Made by a program: the position numbers and the translations under genes
NCBI RefSeq assembly: GCF_014529535.1
Contig: NW_023503423.1
Location: 8,641,340 to 8,705,339 of the forward strand
Length of the DNA: 64,000 nucleotides
Direction: 5' to 3'
From: Bradysia coprophila
Taxonomy: Eukaryota > Arthropoda > Insecta > Diptera > Sciaridae
In this document: positions 61,546-64,000 of the stretch, in pieces
How positions within the stretch are numbered: position 1 is the stretch's first letter
Layout: the number at the start of each line of letters is the position of its first letter
Notes under the pieces: generated by a model
The model's input: the letters and a program-made list of their open reading frames with translations, nothing else
Databases searched by the model: none
What the model was told of the DNA's origin: nothing

Positions 61546-64000
61546 CTGAAAGGAAGCAGATGAGCAAAAAATTATTATCGAGACAACTCGGCCGTGTACG
61601 ATTTTAAAAATAATGTTTTGCACGAGAGGCAATGACATAATATTCCTCAAAATTCATTTTTTTTGCATAATAATTTCCGACGTCGAAAAATATCAAATTG
61701 AACGACAATATCGTCATATGATGACAAAGCTACGTAACAGCAGATTTTACTGCATGCTGCGAAAGTAAGTCATTACGTGAGGTAACCATTCTGTGATAAA
61801 AACAAACTAACAGGGGAGTTTGTTGAGCACCGTGCAGCGGTAAGTGTCTTTCAGACAAGGTGAGAGTTTGAACATTATCCGAGTTGAAAGCGACTATACT
61901 TGTCGGAAAACAGTTATCGAATTGAATTGCTGAAAAATACACGATTTTCCGAATTATTCACTAAGCAGCATCCAGTGGACTCTGGTCTACTGCCTGTCCC
62001 GTCCCGTGCGAAAGTTGAGTGTGATAATGGAATTCTTCATGTAAAATGGAGCACTTTAACAGGGGCAAACTACTGTGTAATGGTCAACTTTCGCAGGGAG
62101 CAAACTGCTATGTAATCGTCGACTTTCGCATGCTGCCGACAGAATTTACTCTTACTCTCATTACTTATTTGTAAACATTATTTCAAAACGATTTTGTACA
62201 CATAAACCCTGCAAAACATTTGTAAACCGAAATAAAATCGACTCTGAAATGTACACACAAACAAAGCTTCCTGCTTTGTCTGCTAAAAAGCCAGCTACAG
62301 TGAGTGAAGTATATCAAAACATTTATTTAAAAAATTTACACGTGACCATAAAATAAGTCTCATGAACTTAGCGTTAACGGTAGACACACGCACACAAATA
62401 TTTCAACGTAAAATTGTGTCGTAAAAACCAATTTTCTTTCGATGTTAAAATGGGTCATCTTAGATAAAAAGACAACATTATTCGGTGTACCTAATGTTAT
62501 GTGTTTGTGCAGCAAATTGAAAAGACAATTTCTATGGGTCTCTTGTTGAATGGTTTGATATAGTCTCGTTTCTTTTTATTAATACCAGAGCGCACCTTTT
62601 ACATCATATATTAATGCCAAAGCAATCGTTATGATGACTGAAATCATAATAAAGCCGTGTGTTCATACACACACATAACGTTCAGTCTTCAGATCGAACG
62701 TTCTGATAATGTCTAACCTTTTCCATTTCGAATTTAGAAATGTTCGTACGGACAGAACATATGCCATGTAACGTACAGTGTACGTCGTACACACAACAAC
62801 ATTTTTGGTTTTTCAATTTGAATTTCTCCTGAAATCTTGATCTTTAGTTACTTTACAACGAAACGATATAACGTTTGGCGTGTCATCAATTCCGTCTGCC
62901 ATACCTTTTAAACGATGTCAATCACACATTTTGTACAAATTTGATATCTGGTTTAACTGATAAATTAAAAGGTGGAACGTTCGTTAAACGCCGGTAACAC
63001 ATCGAATTTGTTGTAATCAAAAGCCGTTGAACAATCGATAACTGATATGGTTGGGAATTTTATCACAGACGAAGCGTGTAAAAAAACAGAAGATTAATGC
63101 CGAAGATTATGCAAAACCTTTTTTGTTCAATCTCTCTTCAAATCGCGACTATATGCGGACATAAAGAGAGTTTAATTGATCAAAGGAATTTGTAATTCGA
63201 TTAGCGTTAAAGTTGATGATAAATTGAACATTTTCTTCCTCGTATCAACTACGGTACAGAACCTGTTGTCGTTTTTCTAACTTGTCGTCTGACGAAAATA
63301 AAATCAAAAATTCAATGACTCACTCGAAGCGTTACAAACGTTTTTGTTTTCATTCTGAAATTTATGTACAGCAAAAAAAAACTGGTTAATTACATGAATC
63401 AGATGACCAAAAATTGAAATTCGACATAGAAAATGATGGGCGATGACCGAAATTTACGTATCTTGAATGTTCGTTCGTCATTTGATGTCATTCAAATATT
63501 GTTAAATCGTTAAATGAATGAGTATACGGTGAACAATAAATTGTTTAAAATGACAAACCATTCCTTATTTCACTTCTTTCCGACCTGAAATGTTTTAGAA
63601 TTAAAATATTCCAAGACTTGTTTCTGTGAATATCTACAATACATCAAAATATAAATTCCACAGAGACGTTTGATTTCGCAGTTACATTCAGTCAAGAACA
63701 TTTTCACAGTTAACTTAGAGAAGCTCAGTTCCCGTCTGAGTTTATTAGCGTGCGTATATTTAGCTCTGGCAGAGATATTTATATCGATAAATTTATTAGT
63801 TGTAGGTGTATTCCCGCCAGCGATTAGCGCTGATGAATTTATCAACTGTCAGATAAATTTATAACAGCCTCGAGTTTGGAATCTCCCCTGACAGTAATTC
63901 AGGTAATAGCTCAGCAGTGCAATCATTGCACTGCAATGAAAATGTGAAAATTAAATTTAGTACAATTTCTCGAAGAGTAATTAACTTCAAACGTTACTAG
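61546..64000. other. raskol: Probable upstream intron of raskol
   Basis: The first visible raskol exon starts after an acceptor at 61546-61547 with two bases of a split codon, so more coding exons lie further upstream, here or outside the window. No upstream exon was recognised. Near 62070-62125 two diverged units of a repeat (ACTGTGTAATGGTCAACTTTC-like) stand side by side, and a related inverted word (GCATGCTGCGAAAGT) lies at 61752, suggesting a decayed inverted-repeat element. Confidence 0.4.
63914..63934. repeat. Perfect 21-base palindrome
   Basis: GCAGTGCAAT, one C, then ATTGCACTGC: ten exactly complementary base pairs around a single centre base. Function unknown. Confidence 0.7.

Noticed and set aside
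1..64000. tRNA, rRNA or other structured RNA genes
   Set aside because: No cloverleaf with conserved A- and B-box sequences or rRNA core sequence was noticed by eye; a covariance-model scan would be needed to exclude small RNAs.

Overview
The window reads as nuclear DNA of a dipteran insect. It is AT-rich and gene-poor, with short introns of about 50-75 bases, many small inverted-repeat transposons, insect-type odorant receptors, and clear orthologues of two Drosophila genes (the nuclear receptor Hr4 and the SynGAP/DAB2IP-type RasGAP raskol). My impression is a lower dipteran such as a fungus gnat, but that is inference; no species marker was tested.

Layout. 1-12.9 kb has no convincing gene but holds several non-autonomous elements: a 284-bp inverted-repeat element, a 1.6-kb fold-back element with TTAA ends, an 831-bp hAT-like element with an exact 8-bp target duplication, and a 153-bp hairpin element. 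About 12.9-15.1 kb looks like a leader exon and 15.1-22.7 kb an intron of Hr4. Hr4 (plus strand, 22.7-27.4 kb, nine exons, 1067 aa) is followed directly by 114 further in-frame Gln-rich codons after its TAG, a candidate stop-codon readthrough extension. 28-36.5 kb is AT-rich non-coding sequence. 36.5-38.3 kb is an element carrying a tandem array of a 144-bp unit.

39.4-44.1 kb (minus strand) carries two tandem odorant-receptor genes with identical four-exon structure. The downstream one has a 1-base frameshift in exon 1. The upstream one looks intact but has a 625-bp element in its last intron. 44.7-49.5 kb is a transposon graveyard: a LINE remnant with RNase H, bracketed by two apparently identical, oppositely oriented 227-bp elements; four hairpin elements; and a Penelope-like reverse-transcriptase fragment. 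A small two-exon gene at 50.0-51.1 kb encodes a 114-aa hydrophilic, LEA-like protein.

53.1-55.0 kb is a 1.8-kb element with a 9-bp target duplication, packed with 27 copies of the palindrome CGATANTATCG. 57.3-61.5 kb (minus strand) is the 3' part of raskol (eight exons seen, 1244 aa, PH-C2-RasGAP plus a C-terminal helical region); its first exons lie beyond 61.5 kb or outside the window.

The genes do not form a functional unit: Hr4 is an ecdysone-pathway transcription factor, raskol a Ras regulator, and the receptors are chemosensory. Exon models were built by hand from splice sites, reading phase and, for the receptors, comparison of the two paralogues.
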